A stretch of DNA of 6,587 nt from Planctomycetota bacterium (GTDB taxonomy: Bacteria > Planctomycetota > UBA1135 > UBA2386), in contig CANGSN010000181.1 of the NCBI GenBank assembly GCA_947455805.1, positions 1-6,587 of the forward strand, in the 5' to 3' direction. Both the position numbers and the translations under genes were made by a program. Below are positions 1 through 5,866 of this stretch, in pieces (positions within the stretch are counted from its first letter, which is position 1; each line of letters opens with the position of its first letter). The notes beneath the pieces were generated by a model. The model worked only from the letters and a program-made list of their open reading frames with translations, was not told the origin of the DNA and searched no databases.

Positions 1-7
1 AAGATCA

Positions 8-89
8 CTCGCTCCGACTCCGACGCTTGCGCGTTCGGTCTCGTGCGAGGGGCGGGAGAAGGTAGCGAGCTCGCAGAGCGCTCGCAAGC
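8..89. repeat. Cluster of short inverted repeats at the left edge
   Basis: Several complementary arms lie here: CTCGCT (8-13) with AGCGAG (64-69), GCTTGCG (25-31) with CGCAAGC (83-89), and GCGAGC (65-70) with GCTCGC (80-85). The last contains the start of a ten-base palindrome at 65-74. The arrangement is like a palindromic intergenic repeat, but only one copy is visible, and the pairings are partly mutually exclusive. No gene is supported in 1-172. Confidence 0.3.
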
Positions 90-141
90 AAGTGCTCAAA
101 GATTTTTCTGCCTCAGCATAAGATGCTTTGGGGAAGCACTT
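90..141. repeat. Inverted repeat downstream of the metallophosphoesterase gene
   Basis: AAGTGCT (90-96) pairs with AGCACTT (135-141), and just inside it CAAAG (97-101) pairs with CTTTG (126-130), leaving a four-base bulge and a 24-base loop that contains a run of five T on the plus strand. It lies about 30 bases past the stop of the minus-strand gene, where a terminator is expected. However, no T-run follows the stem on the minus strand, so a Rho-independent terminator is not supported. Confidence 0.4.
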
Positions 142-172
142 TAGAGACGACCGCCAGCGGGCCCCGGAGGAT

Positions 173-1447
173 TCACCGCGGCTGCAGCGCGTCGATTCTC
201 GCGACCCTACCCGGGCGTTCACGGCGCAGGCTTTCCAGAGTCTCTCCACGGGGCGCCGCCACGACGAACTCGTCGAGAATCCGGCCATCGATCCCGTGCG
301 ATCGCACCTTCAGCGCCGCCCCCTCGCACTCGGCCTGGCACCAGTGGTGGGCCGAGGTGGCCACGACCGCCTGCCGATCCGGACGCACGGAGTAGAGGTC
401 CTTGCCGCCGCCGCCGCTGACCACCAGCGGCACCTCGCCGTTCTCCGGGCGCCCGAAGCGCTGGTAGCAGTGGTCGTGCCCGCTCAGGTAGAGGCTGACC
501 GCCTCGCGCTGCAGCAGGGGCTGCAGATGCTTCATCAGGTCCCCGCGGTTGCCGGCGCGCGAGGCGCTGCGGATCGGGAAGTGCGTCGTCACCACGATCC
601 ACGGCTCGGTGGCCCGCTGCAGTTCGTCCTGCAGGTAGCGGAACGCCGGATGCTGCTCGAGGTGCGCGTCCGCCAACCCGAACGAGTTGCCGTCCAACAC
701 GATCACGCGGAGCGGGCCGCGGACCATGCTGTAGCAGCGCGCGTCGCCTGTCAGCGCGCCCGCGGGGCCGCCCACGTTGGCCAGGGCCTGCAGGCCCCCA
801 TCGTCCATCACGTCGTGGTTGCCCAGAGCCGCGTAGACCGGCGCGTTGCGCAGAAGGCCCGCGAACGGCCGAAAGAAGCCCGTCCGGTAATGCGCGTGCA
901 GTCCCTTCGGATAGACGATGTCGCCGAGGTGCAGGGCGAAGTCCGGGTCGTAGGCAGCCATCGCCGCCCCCACGGCAGTCACCGCCGCACTGTCCGCGAA
1001 GACGCCCCATCGAGCCGGCAGGTGCCACAGCGGAGTGCGCTGCAGCCAAACCCACCACGGCTGGTCGCCGGAGTCACCGCAGAACGCGAAGCGGATCGGC
1101 ACCCGGTCATCCGCCGGCGCGGTGCGAATGCGGCCCCGGTCCAGCTCTTTGCCGTCGACCAGCAACCGGTAGCGATACTCGGTGCCCGCCTCGAGGCCAT
1201 CGATGTGCAGAGCATGGCGCCGGCGCAGATCCCGCTGCGCCACCCGGACCACCTCGGAGCCGTCGGCGGCCTCGACCACGACCTCGGCTCGGCATGCCAC
1301 GGCCCTGACGACTGCAACCGTTGCCCCGGTCTTGGTCACGTCACGCAAACACGCGCCGGACTCGAGCGGAGGGTCGTCGCAGACGTTCAGGCAGAGGCAG
1401 CCAAAGCCAAGGAGCCACAACGAGCCTCGCCACCAGCGGGTTGCCAC
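173..1447 (-). CDS. Purple-acid-phosphatase-like metallophosphoesterase, probably exported
   Basis: This 424-residue protein has the two-domain layout of purple acid phosphatases: a fibronectin-III-like N-terminal domain (about 33-110, ending LEAGTEYRYRLLVDG and TAP) and a calcineurin-like phosphoesterase domain (about 117-400). All metal-ligand motifs are visible: CGDSGD (D125), LGDIVYP (D176, Y179), LGNHDV (N210, H211), TTHFPI (H289) and SGHDHCYQR (H324, H326). The Tyr three residues after the second Asp is the iron-binding tyrosine of purple acid phosphatases, which supports a Fe-containing centre. The N-terminus (RWWRGSLWLLGFGCLCL) looks like a short signal sequence; its cysteines make a lipoprotein conceivable, but no good lipobox is seen. 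GTG at 1447 is chosen because an in-frame stop lies at 1457-1459 and AGAAGGA stands four bases upstream. The stretch between the first and second motif (51 residues) seems long. The substrate (phosphate monoester or diester) is unknown. Transcription may be separate from queF, 127 bases upstream. Confidence 0.92.
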   Translation of the reverse strand: MATRWWRGSLWLLGFGCLCLNVCDDPPLESGACLRDVTKTGATVAVVRAVACRAEVVVEAADGSEVVRVAQRDLRRRHALHIDGLEAGTEYRYRLLVDGKELDRGRIRTAPADDRVPIRFAFCGDSGDQPWWVWLQRTPLWHLPARWGVFADSAAVTAVGAAMAAYDPDFALHLGDIVYPKGLHAHYRTGFFRPFAGLLRNAPVYAALGNHDVMDDGGLQALANVGGPAGALTGDARCYSMVRGPLRVIVLDGNSFGLADAHLEQHPAFRYLQDELQRATEPWIVVTTHFPIRSASRAGNRGDLMKHLQPLLQREAVSLYLSGHDHCYQRFGRPENGEVPLVVSGGGGKDLYSVRPDRQAVVATSAHHWCQAECEGAALKVRSHGIDGRILDEFVVAAPRGETLESLRRERPGRVARIDALQPR

Positions 1448-1451
1448 AAGA

Positions 1452-1458
1452 TCCTTCT
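1452..1458 (-). promoter_or_regulatory. Ribosome binding site of the metallophosphoesterase
   Basis: AGAAGGA on the minus strand ends four bases before the GTG at 1447 and overlaps the in-frame stop codon at 1457-1459, so it supports that non-ATG start. Confidence 0.6.
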
Positions 1459-1549
1459 AGCCTGTGGTCGGCAGGCCTCCAAGCCGTGCCGAGGGTGCAT
1501 TCTGCGCCCGGAACGAACCGGAGAAGCCACCGCGCAGACATCGTCCTCT

Positions 1550-1581
1550 GGCCTGGCCGCCCAGTGGGCGCGGGTCAGGCC
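1550..1581 (-). other. Stem-loop at the queF stop codon (possible terminator or processing site)
   Basis: A nested inverted repeat is seen: outer arms GGCCTG (1550-1555) and CAGGCC (1576-1581), and inner arms CGCCC (1558-1562) and GGGCG (1566-1570) around a three-base loop. It overlaps the queF stop codon and precedes the phosphatase gene. No T-run follows on the minus strand, so it is not a standard Rho-independent terminator. It could still pause polymerase or protect the 3' end of the upstream transcript. In such GC-rich DNA, chance formation is possible. Confidence 0.35.
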
Positions 1582-1943
1582 CCGAAGCGAACGGTGACGC
1601 GCGTGGTGATGCCGCCGCGCACCTGGAAGTCGCCGACGATCTCGAATCGGCGCGGGCGCAGCAGGCGGTGCAGTGCGCCGCCGATGTCGTTGGTGACCTT
1701 CTCGTGGAAGGCCCCGACGTTGCGGAAGCTCCACAGGTAGAGCTTCAGGCTCTTCAGCTCGACGCACAGCTGGTCCGGCACGTAGGTGATGCGCAGCGTG
1801 GCGAAGTCGGGCTGCCCGGTCTTCGGACAGACGCACGTGAACTCCGGGCACTCGAACGCGATCTCGTAGTCGCGGTCGGGGTACGGGTTCGGGAAGGTCT
1901 CGAGCACCGAGGCATCCTGCGGCGCTGGCTGCGGCAAAGGCAT
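1575..1943 (-). CDS. queF: NADPH-dependent 7-cyano-7-deazaguanine (preQ0) reductase, short type
   Basis: QueF reduces the nitrile of preQ0 to the aminomethyl group of preQ1, using two NADPH, in queuosine tRNA modification; it acts in the cytoplasm. The protein is 122 residues, the single-domain (YkvM-like) form. The catalytic cysteine is C39 in TCVCPKTGQPDF and the catalytic aspartate is D46. ELKSLKLYLWSFRN (62-75) is the QueF signature, and H80-E81 in AFHEK matches the preQ0-binding His/Glu; the 41-residue spacing from C39 equals that of the Bacillus subtilis enzyme. ATG at 1943 is chosen because the family's conserved part begins soon after (LETFPNPYPDRDY), but it has no clear ribosome binding site. 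An in-frame GTG at 1997 would add 18 residues rich in Pro and Cys, and it has AAGGAG nine bases upstream, so it remains an alternative. The gene follows the glycosyltransferase by 140 bases and looks functionally unrelated to it. Confidence 0.96.
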   Translation of the reverse strand: MPLPQPAPQDASVLETFPNPYPDRDYEIAFECPEFTCVCPKTGQPDFATLRITYVPDQLCVELKSLKLYLWSFRNVGAFHEKVTNDIGGALHRLLRPRRFEIVGDFQVRGGITTRVTVRFGA

Positions 1944-2006
1944 CCGCGCAGCGAAGCAGGAACATCGCGCCGACTCAAGGCCGGGAGGCGGCGGCACGTG
2001 GAACGG

Positions 2007-2012
2007 CTCCTT
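2007..2012 (-). promoter_or_regulatory. Ribosome-binding-site-like AAGGAG upstream of queF
   Basis: AAGGAG on the minus strand lies nine bases before an in-frame GTG at 1997, and 63 bases before the preferred ATG at 1943. It is the only good Shine-Dalgarno match in the 140-base gap between the family 9 glycosyltransferase and queF, and it argues for the longer QueF form. The rest of this gap shows a short perfect palindrome (CCCGATCGGG, 2062-2071). No preQ1 riboswitch pattern was recognised. Confidence 0.4.
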
Positions 2013-2083
2013 GCCGCAGGTCGTGCCGAAGACCGCAGCTCGGGGCCGTGGAGTGGCATGACCCGATCGGGCCGGACCAGCGG

Positions 2084-3103
2084 TCAATGCGGCCGAGCTC
2101 CCACAGGGTCGGGGAGCCCGAGCGCGACGGGCAGCGCGTCCGCCAACCCGAACTCCATGCACACCGGTCCATCCGGGTGCCGACACAGCGAGGCCCGGCA
2201 CGGCCGGCAGGTCGGCCCCTGCGGATGCACCAGCGCCACCGCCGACGGCGGCGCCGTACGCAGCGGGTCCTGGGCCCCGAACAGCACACGGCAGCTGGCC
2301 CCGGCAGCGGCCAGCACGTGGCTGGCCCCCTGGTCTGGGCCGACCACCTCGCCCCCCACCGCCCCGACCACAGCACCGAGCGCGATCAGCCGCCGCACCG
2401 CACCCGGCCCATGCCGCAGCGTCGGCAGGCCCGCCGGGGGTGCGAGCGCGGCTTCGGCTGGCCCCAGCAACCAAACACACGGCACCCGCATCGCCGCAAC
2501 GAGCTCCGGCACGCGTGCCGGCCGCAACGCCCGGGGGTCGCGCGGGTCGGTGCCGACGATCACGGCGAACGGCTGCGTCGCATCGATCCCGATCGCTGCC
2601 AATGCCGCGATCTCGCGTCGCCGTTCCGCGTCGGTGGCGACCAGCCGCGGCAGTTCGAACCGCGCCTCCGGCGCGACGTCGCGGACCACTTCGTAGGCCA
2701 GGCGCGCGGGATGAGGCGCGCCGCCCCCGTCCACGAGACGCCGCAGCAGCACGCGACTCGCCGGCTCCTGACGCCACGCGGCGGCGATGCCGACGACGTC
2801 GCGTGCTCCCGAGCAGCGCGCGACCAGCGCACTCTTCCAGTTGCCCTGCAGGTCGAGCGCGAGATCCGCACGCATCGCCCGGAGCTGCCGACGCAGCGCG
2901 AAGAAGCCGCGCAGCCCGCCGCGCCGGGCGAACGTGACCACATGCGCGATTCCAGCAAGGCCCTCCAGCAGCGGCGCGAACGTGGTCTGCGTGACGAACA
3001 CGAGCCGCCAGTCCGGACGCGCGCGATGCAGTGCGGCGACCGCGCCGAGCGTCTGCACGACGTCCCCCATCGCCGACAACCGGACCAGGAGGGCGGTGGT
3101 CAC
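2084..3103 (-). CDS. Heptosyltransferase-like family 9 glycosyltransferase
   Basis: This 339-residue GT-B enzyme resembles WaaC/WaaF/WaaQ ADP-heptose:LPS heptosyltransferases, which build the inner core of lipopolysaccharide in the cytoplasm. The N-terminal motif VRLSAMGDVVQTLGA (7-21) holds D14, which aligns with the catalytic Asp of the family. ADLALDLQGNWKSALVA (79-95) marks the end of the acceptor domain. GPDQGASHVLAAAG (255-268) and LFGAQDPLRTAP (274-285) form the nucleotide-sugar part. Four cysteines, C299, C302, C307 and C315 (CRPC, then LC and VCM), match the Cys cluster seen near the C-terminus of WaaF-like proteins. The middle strand reads VGTDPRDPRALRP, without the usual lysine-Trp-Pro stretch, and the second half is compact, so donor preference may differ. 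GTG at 3103 is chosen because it begins the Rossmann strand and overlaps the preceding stop by four bases. Acceptor and donor are not determined. Confidence 0.88.
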   Translation of the reverse strand: MTTALLVRLSAMGDVVQTLGAVAALHRARPDWRLVFVTQTTFAPLLEGLAGIAHVVTFARRGGLRGFFALRRQLRAMRADLALDLQGNWKSALVARCSGARDVVGIAAAWRQEPASRVLLRRLVDGGGAPHPARLAYEVVRDVAPEARFELPRLVATDAERRREIAALAAIGIDATQPFAVIVGTDPRDPRALRPARVPELVAAMRVPCVWLLGPAEAALAPPAGLPTLRHGPGAVRRLIALGAVVGAVGGEVVGPDQGASHVLAAAGASCRVLFGAQDPLRTAPPSAVALVHPQGPTCRPCRASLCRHPDGPVCMEFGLADALPVALGLPDPVGARPH

Positions 3104-4692
3104 CGGCCCGCGCGCCTCTCGCTGACCACGAACGTCTTGAACGGCAGGCACAGGCGCAAGCGCTCGACGAAATCGGCATCGAGCCGTCGCTGCGGCTCCG
3201 GCGGCAGTCCGGCCACCTCGTGCAGCACCCACCGAGCCGTAACCGGCCGCCGCCCGAGTTCGTCGCCCGGCGGCACCATGCCGAGCGCCAACAGCAGCGG
3301 CGAATCGAAGTGCCCGACCGTCTGCAGGTCGCCCGGGTGCAGGTCGCCTGCGGGGGACAGGCCGAGCCGCACGAGTTCCTGTGCGAGCACCGCCGCCGGA
3401 ACCATGCGCGCGCGACGCCCCTCGTCGAACTCCACGCTGCGTTCGAGCCCGACCGTCCACGCCGCCGCCACCGGCAGCCACAGGCAGAAGGCGACGAGCC
3501 GCATCGGCGTGCGCGCGGTGTGCGCACCGACCGCCGCCAGCGCGGCCAAGACGACCGCGCCCGCACCGACCTCGGCGACCGCGACGAAGGGCAGCGCCAA
3601 CAGCGCCGCGCACGCCAGCCCGACGGTCGCCTGCCGCATGCGCCGCGCGAACACCGGCAGCGGTCCCGCGGTCGCGGCGAAATGGGCCACCGCCGGCGCC
3701 ACCGCGAACGTGAACAGCAGTACGTTCGGCAGGATGTAGCGCGTGGCCCGCCCGGGAAAGAACGTCAGCACCGCAACCGCGACGACGGCAGCACCGCTGC
3801 ACATGCGCAGCATCAGGTCACCCCGGTCCATGCGGGCATCGCGCGCCCCGCGCCATTCCCAGAAACACCACGCCCCGAACGGCAGCAGCACGGCGAACGC
3901 GCGCAGCCAGAACCCGGGGATCGCCCGCACGTGCTTCCACTCGAAGAACTGCACCCGCCCGACCGACTCCTCGTTGGCGACGGCCAGCATCGCCTCCGGA
4001 TCGACGCGCCAAAGCCACAGCGGCACGAAGTAGCAGAGCGGCACCACGAGCATCGGCAGGAAGTGCAGCAGCGCATGGCGCAGCCGCCGATGCCGCCACC
4101 AGACGAGGTAGGCGCCGAGGCCGAACAGGAACAACGGCGGCCCTTTCTGCAGCATGGCCAGGCCGCCCAGCACGCCGGACACCAGGACCAGCAGCCGACG
4201 ATCGTGGGCAACTCCGGTGGCCAGCGTCCACAGCGACCCGGCGACGAGGCTGGCGAACAACGGATCGATCTCGGCGGTCGGCCAGGTCATCACCACCAAC
4301 GGCGAACACGCGATGCCGAGAGCGCCGGTCCACCCGGTGCGCGCGCCGAACCAACGGCGCAGCAGTTCGCCGGCGAGCCAGGCCGCGAATGCCGCCGACA
4401 GCACCGACGGCAGCCGCAACAGCATCGGGTGGTCGCCGAGCACACGCAGCACGCCGCCGAGCAGCCAGTAGTGCAACGGTGGCTTCGCCCACGTCGGTTC
4501 GTGCCCGAGCGACGGCACCATCCAGTCGCCGCTCTGCACCATCTCCAACGCGATCTGCACACGCCGCCCCTCGGTGCCGTCCAGCTCCGGCAGCATCCAG
4601 GCCGGCAAGCAGGCGAAGGCCGCGACGAACAGCAGGACGAGCGCGCGCAGGAGCACGGAGCGCAGGCTACGAGCGCTCGCCGTGGCCGCCAA
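3100..4692 (-). CDS. ArnT/PMT-like integral membrane glycosyltransferase
   Basis: This is a polytopic membrane protein of about 530 residues in the GT83/PMT (GT-C fold) group. These enzymes take a sugar from a polyprenyl-phosphate carrier and transfer it to lipid A or another acceptor on the periplasmic face. Visible marks are a first membrane helix (about 13-33), the first periplasmic loop with the acidic LDGTEGRR (37-44; D38 and E41 in the place of the catalytic acidic residues of the family), SGDWMVP (54-60), AKPPLHYWL (69-77), AEIDPLF (140-146), GLAMLQKGP (177-185) and RATRYILPN (315-323). About ten hydrophobic segments reach to about residue 412, then a soluble C-terminal region of about 115 residues follows. 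The start is uncertain: TTG at 4692 is the earliest possible, because an in-frame stop lies at 4699-4701, and GTG at 4656 just before the first helix is the alternative. Neither has a good ribosome binding site. Its stop overlaps the family 9 glycosyltransferase start (GTGA). Confidence 0.9.
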   Translation of the reverse strand: MAATASARSLRSVLLRALVLLFVAAFACLPAWMLPELDGTEGRRVQIALEMVQSGDWMVPSLGHEPTWAKPPLHYWLLGGVLRVLGDHPMLLRLPSVLSAAFAAWLAGELLRRWFGARTGWTGALGIACSPLVVMTWPTAEIDPLFASLVAGSLWTLATGVAHDRRLLVLVSGVLGGLAMLQKGPPLFLFGLGAYLVWWRHRRLRHALLHFLPMLVVPLCYFVPLWLWRVDPEAMLAVANEESVGRVQFFEWKHVRAIPGFWLRAFAVLLPFGAWCFWEWRGARDARMDRGDLMLRMCSGAAVVAVAVLTFFPGRATRYILPNVLLFTFAVAPAVAHFAATAGPLPVFARRMRQATVGLACAALLALPFVAVAEVGAGAVVLAALAAVGAHTARTPMRLVAFCLWLPVAAAWTVGLERSVEFDEGRRARMVPAAVLAQELVRLGLSPAGDLHPGDLQTVGHFDSPLLLALGMVPPGDELGRRPVTARWVLHEVAGLPPEPQRRLDADFVERLRLCLPFKTFVVSERRAGR

Positions 4693-4772
4693 GCGCGCTC
4701 ATCGCGAGGACTCGCACTGGTCGCGATCGAACTGGCCGCGATCGGTGGCCGACGGACGGCGGCACCGCCAGC

Positions 4773-5135
4773 TCAACCGCCGGCGGTCGCACTCGGCGCC
4801 GGCGCTTCGCTGGAACCGGCCGGCGGCGGTGCGGCCGGTGGCTGCCGACGCGCCTTGTGGATCAGCCACAGGTTGCGCGCGTAGATCGGCGGCCCACCGA
4901 TGTTCGCCATGATGAACGGGCCCTCGAGCTTGTAGATCGCGTAGGCCAGCGTCAGCAGCCCGCCGACCAGGCTCAGCCACCAGAACACCACCGGCACGAC
5001 GCTGCGCCGATGCTTCTCGCTCGCCAGCCACTGCACGTAGAAACGCGAGCCGAACACGATCTGCCCGCCGTAGCCGACCGCATGCCAGTACCACGGCGTC
5101 GCGGCGGCGACCTCTTCGACGATGCATGCGAGCAT
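4773..5135 (-). CDS. LAB_N-family small membrane protein (lipid A biosynthesis N-terminal domain)
   Basis: This 120-residue protein belongs to the LAB_N family (lipid A biosynthesis N-terminal domain, also annotated as lipid-A-disaccharide synthase N-terminal-like). Such proteins commonly sit beside DPM1-like and ArnT-like glycosyltransferases, and their biochemical role is poorly defined. Three membrane segments are visible at about residues 16-38, 46-68 and 72-93. Family marks are GQIVFGSRFYVQWLASEK (24-41), SVVPVVFWWLSL (45-56) and IYARNLWLI (84-92). Residues 97-120 form an Ala/Pro-rich low-complexity tail that is probably unstructured. The ATG at 5135 overlaps the stop of the preceding glycosyltransferase (TGATG) and has a near-consensus ribosome binding site, so the two are translationally coupled. 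An assisting or anchoring role for the helix-less glycosyltransferase is inference. It is not LpxB itself, since no catalytic domain follows. Confidence 0.9.
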   Translation of the reverse strand: MLACIVEEVAAATPWYWHAVGYGGQIVFGSRFYVQWLASEKHRRSVVPVVFWWLSLVGGLLTLAYAIYKLEGPFIMANIGGPPIYARNLWLIHKARRQPPAAPPPAGSSEAPAPSATAGG

Positions 5136-5866
5136 CAGAGCTCCTCCTTCACCTTGTGCATGAGGATGCGCGTGCGCAGCCAGCGCATCGCGAAGCAGTC
5201 GCGCAGCCCCTTCCAGATGCGGTTGCCGATCCCGTACTTGGCGGTGCCGGCGGCGCGCGGGCGGTGGTTGACGTCGACCTCGACGACCTTGCCGCCGGCG
5301 TAGCGCACCAGCGTCGCCATGAAGCGATGCATGCCGACGAACTTGGGCGCGCGCAGCCAGTACTCGCGCTTGATCGCCTTGATGCCGCAGGCGGCGTCGG
5401 TGACGCGATCGCCGGTCAGCCAGTTGCGCACGCCGTTGCCGATCTTCGACGACATGCGGCGGGTCCACGTGTCCTGCCGCTTGCGGCGCACACCGACCAC
5501 GGCGTCGCACTCGCCGACGAGCACGCGCGCGACCATCGCCGGCAGGTCGCGCGGGTCGTTCTGCATGTCGCCGTCCATCGTCGTCACCACCGGTGCGCGC
5601 GCCTGCTCGATGCCGGCCATCACCGCAGCGCTCTGGCCGCAGTTCTTCTCCAGCACCACGATGCGCAGCCAGTCGGCGGCACGTTCGCGCTTCCACGCAC
5701 GCATGCGCTCGAGGCTGCGATCCTTGCTGCCGTCGTCGACCAGCAGCGCCTCGAACGGCCCGTGCGGCAGCAGCACCTCGGCGACCTCGGCCAGCAGGTT
5801 CTGCACGTTCTCCTCCTCGTTGTAGATCGGCACCACCAACGAGAAGCGGAGCGAAGGCGACGTCAC
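5135..5866 (-). CDS. DPM1/ArnC-like family 2 glycosyltransferase, without membrane helices
   Basis: This 243-residue GT-A enzyme most likely transfers a sugar from a nucleotide sugar to a polyprenyl phosphate at the cytoplasmic side of the inner membrane. Visible motifs are VVPIYNEEEN (residues 11-20), VDDGSKD (43-49), the metal-binding DGD (98-100) in TTMDGDMQNDP, TDAACGIKA (146-154), and the family signature HRPRAAGTAKYG near residues 201-212. The length matches DPM1-type enzymes that lack the two C-terminal transmembrane helices of ArnC/GtrB; the tail is basic (RTRILMHKVKEEL) with no hydrophobic helix. The frame is open far upstream, but GTG at 5866 is chosen because a GGAGG lies four bases before it, it forms a GTGA overlap with the preceding stop, and the domain begins immediately after it. 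Its stop overlaps the LAB_N start by one base (TGATG). Donor sugar is unknown. Family assignment is firm; the polyprenyl phosphate acceptor is inferred from family and neighbours. Confidence 0.93.
   Translation of the reverse strand: MTSPSLRFSLVVPIYNEEENVQNLLAEVAEVLLPHGPFEALLVDDGSKDRSLERMRAWKRERAADWLRIVVLEKNCGQSAAVMAGIEQARAPVVTTMDGDMQNDPRDLPAMVARVLVGECDAVVGVRRKRQDTWTRRMSSKIGNGVRNWLTGDRVTDAACGIKAIKREYWLRAPKFVGMHRFMATLVRYAGGKVVEVDVNHRPRAAGTAKYGIGNRIWKGLRDCFAMRWLRTRILMHKVKEEL
5143..5149 (-). promoter_or_regulatory. Strong ribosome binding site for the LAB_N gene
   Basis: AAGGAGG on the minus strand lies seven bases before the ATG at 5135, inside the last codons of the glycosyltransferase gene. 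It fixes the start of the small membrane protein, which otherwise lies in the middle of a much longer spurious open frame. Confidence 0.8.

Noticed and set aside
1..87. Minus-strand frame running off the left edge from near position 87 as a further operon gene
   Set aside because: It has only a TTG start without a ribosome binding site, and no recognisable protein.
1..144. Short open plus-strand frames at the left edge (ending at 121 and at 144) as the 3' end of a convergent gene
   Set aside because: They have fewer than 50 codons, no recognisable sequence, and lie within inverted repeats; a partial gene cannot be excluded but is not supported.
1341..1541. Minus-strand 66-codon frame with an ATG at 1541 and AGAGG just upstream
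   Set aside because: Most of it overlaps the metallophosphoesterase in another frame, and its Arg/Leu/Trp-rich translation shows no family.
1448..1574. A promoter for the metallophosphoesterase gene in the gap after queF
   Set aside because: The best TTGGAG / CTAGAA-like pair is a weak match, and its -10 element overlaps the ribosome binding site, so no promoter is claimed.
1944..3566. Upstream extension of the queF frame to 3566
   Set aside because: The extension is low-complexity Arg/Ala/Gly sequence that overlaps the heptosyltransferase-like gene in another frame; only the last 122 codons match QueF.
4666..4702. Mini-ORF with an ATG at 4702, just upstream of the ArnT-like gene, as a leader peptide
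   Set aside because: It has about 11 codons, no ribosome binding site and no attenuator structure; a chance ATG is more likely.
128..4884. Several long plus-strand open frames (for example 128-1597, 2048-3739 and 3031-4884)
   Set aside because: They lie opposite well-recognised minus-strand genes, their translations are rich in Arg, Pro, His and Gln without any domain, and such long antisense frames are expected in very GC-rich DNA.
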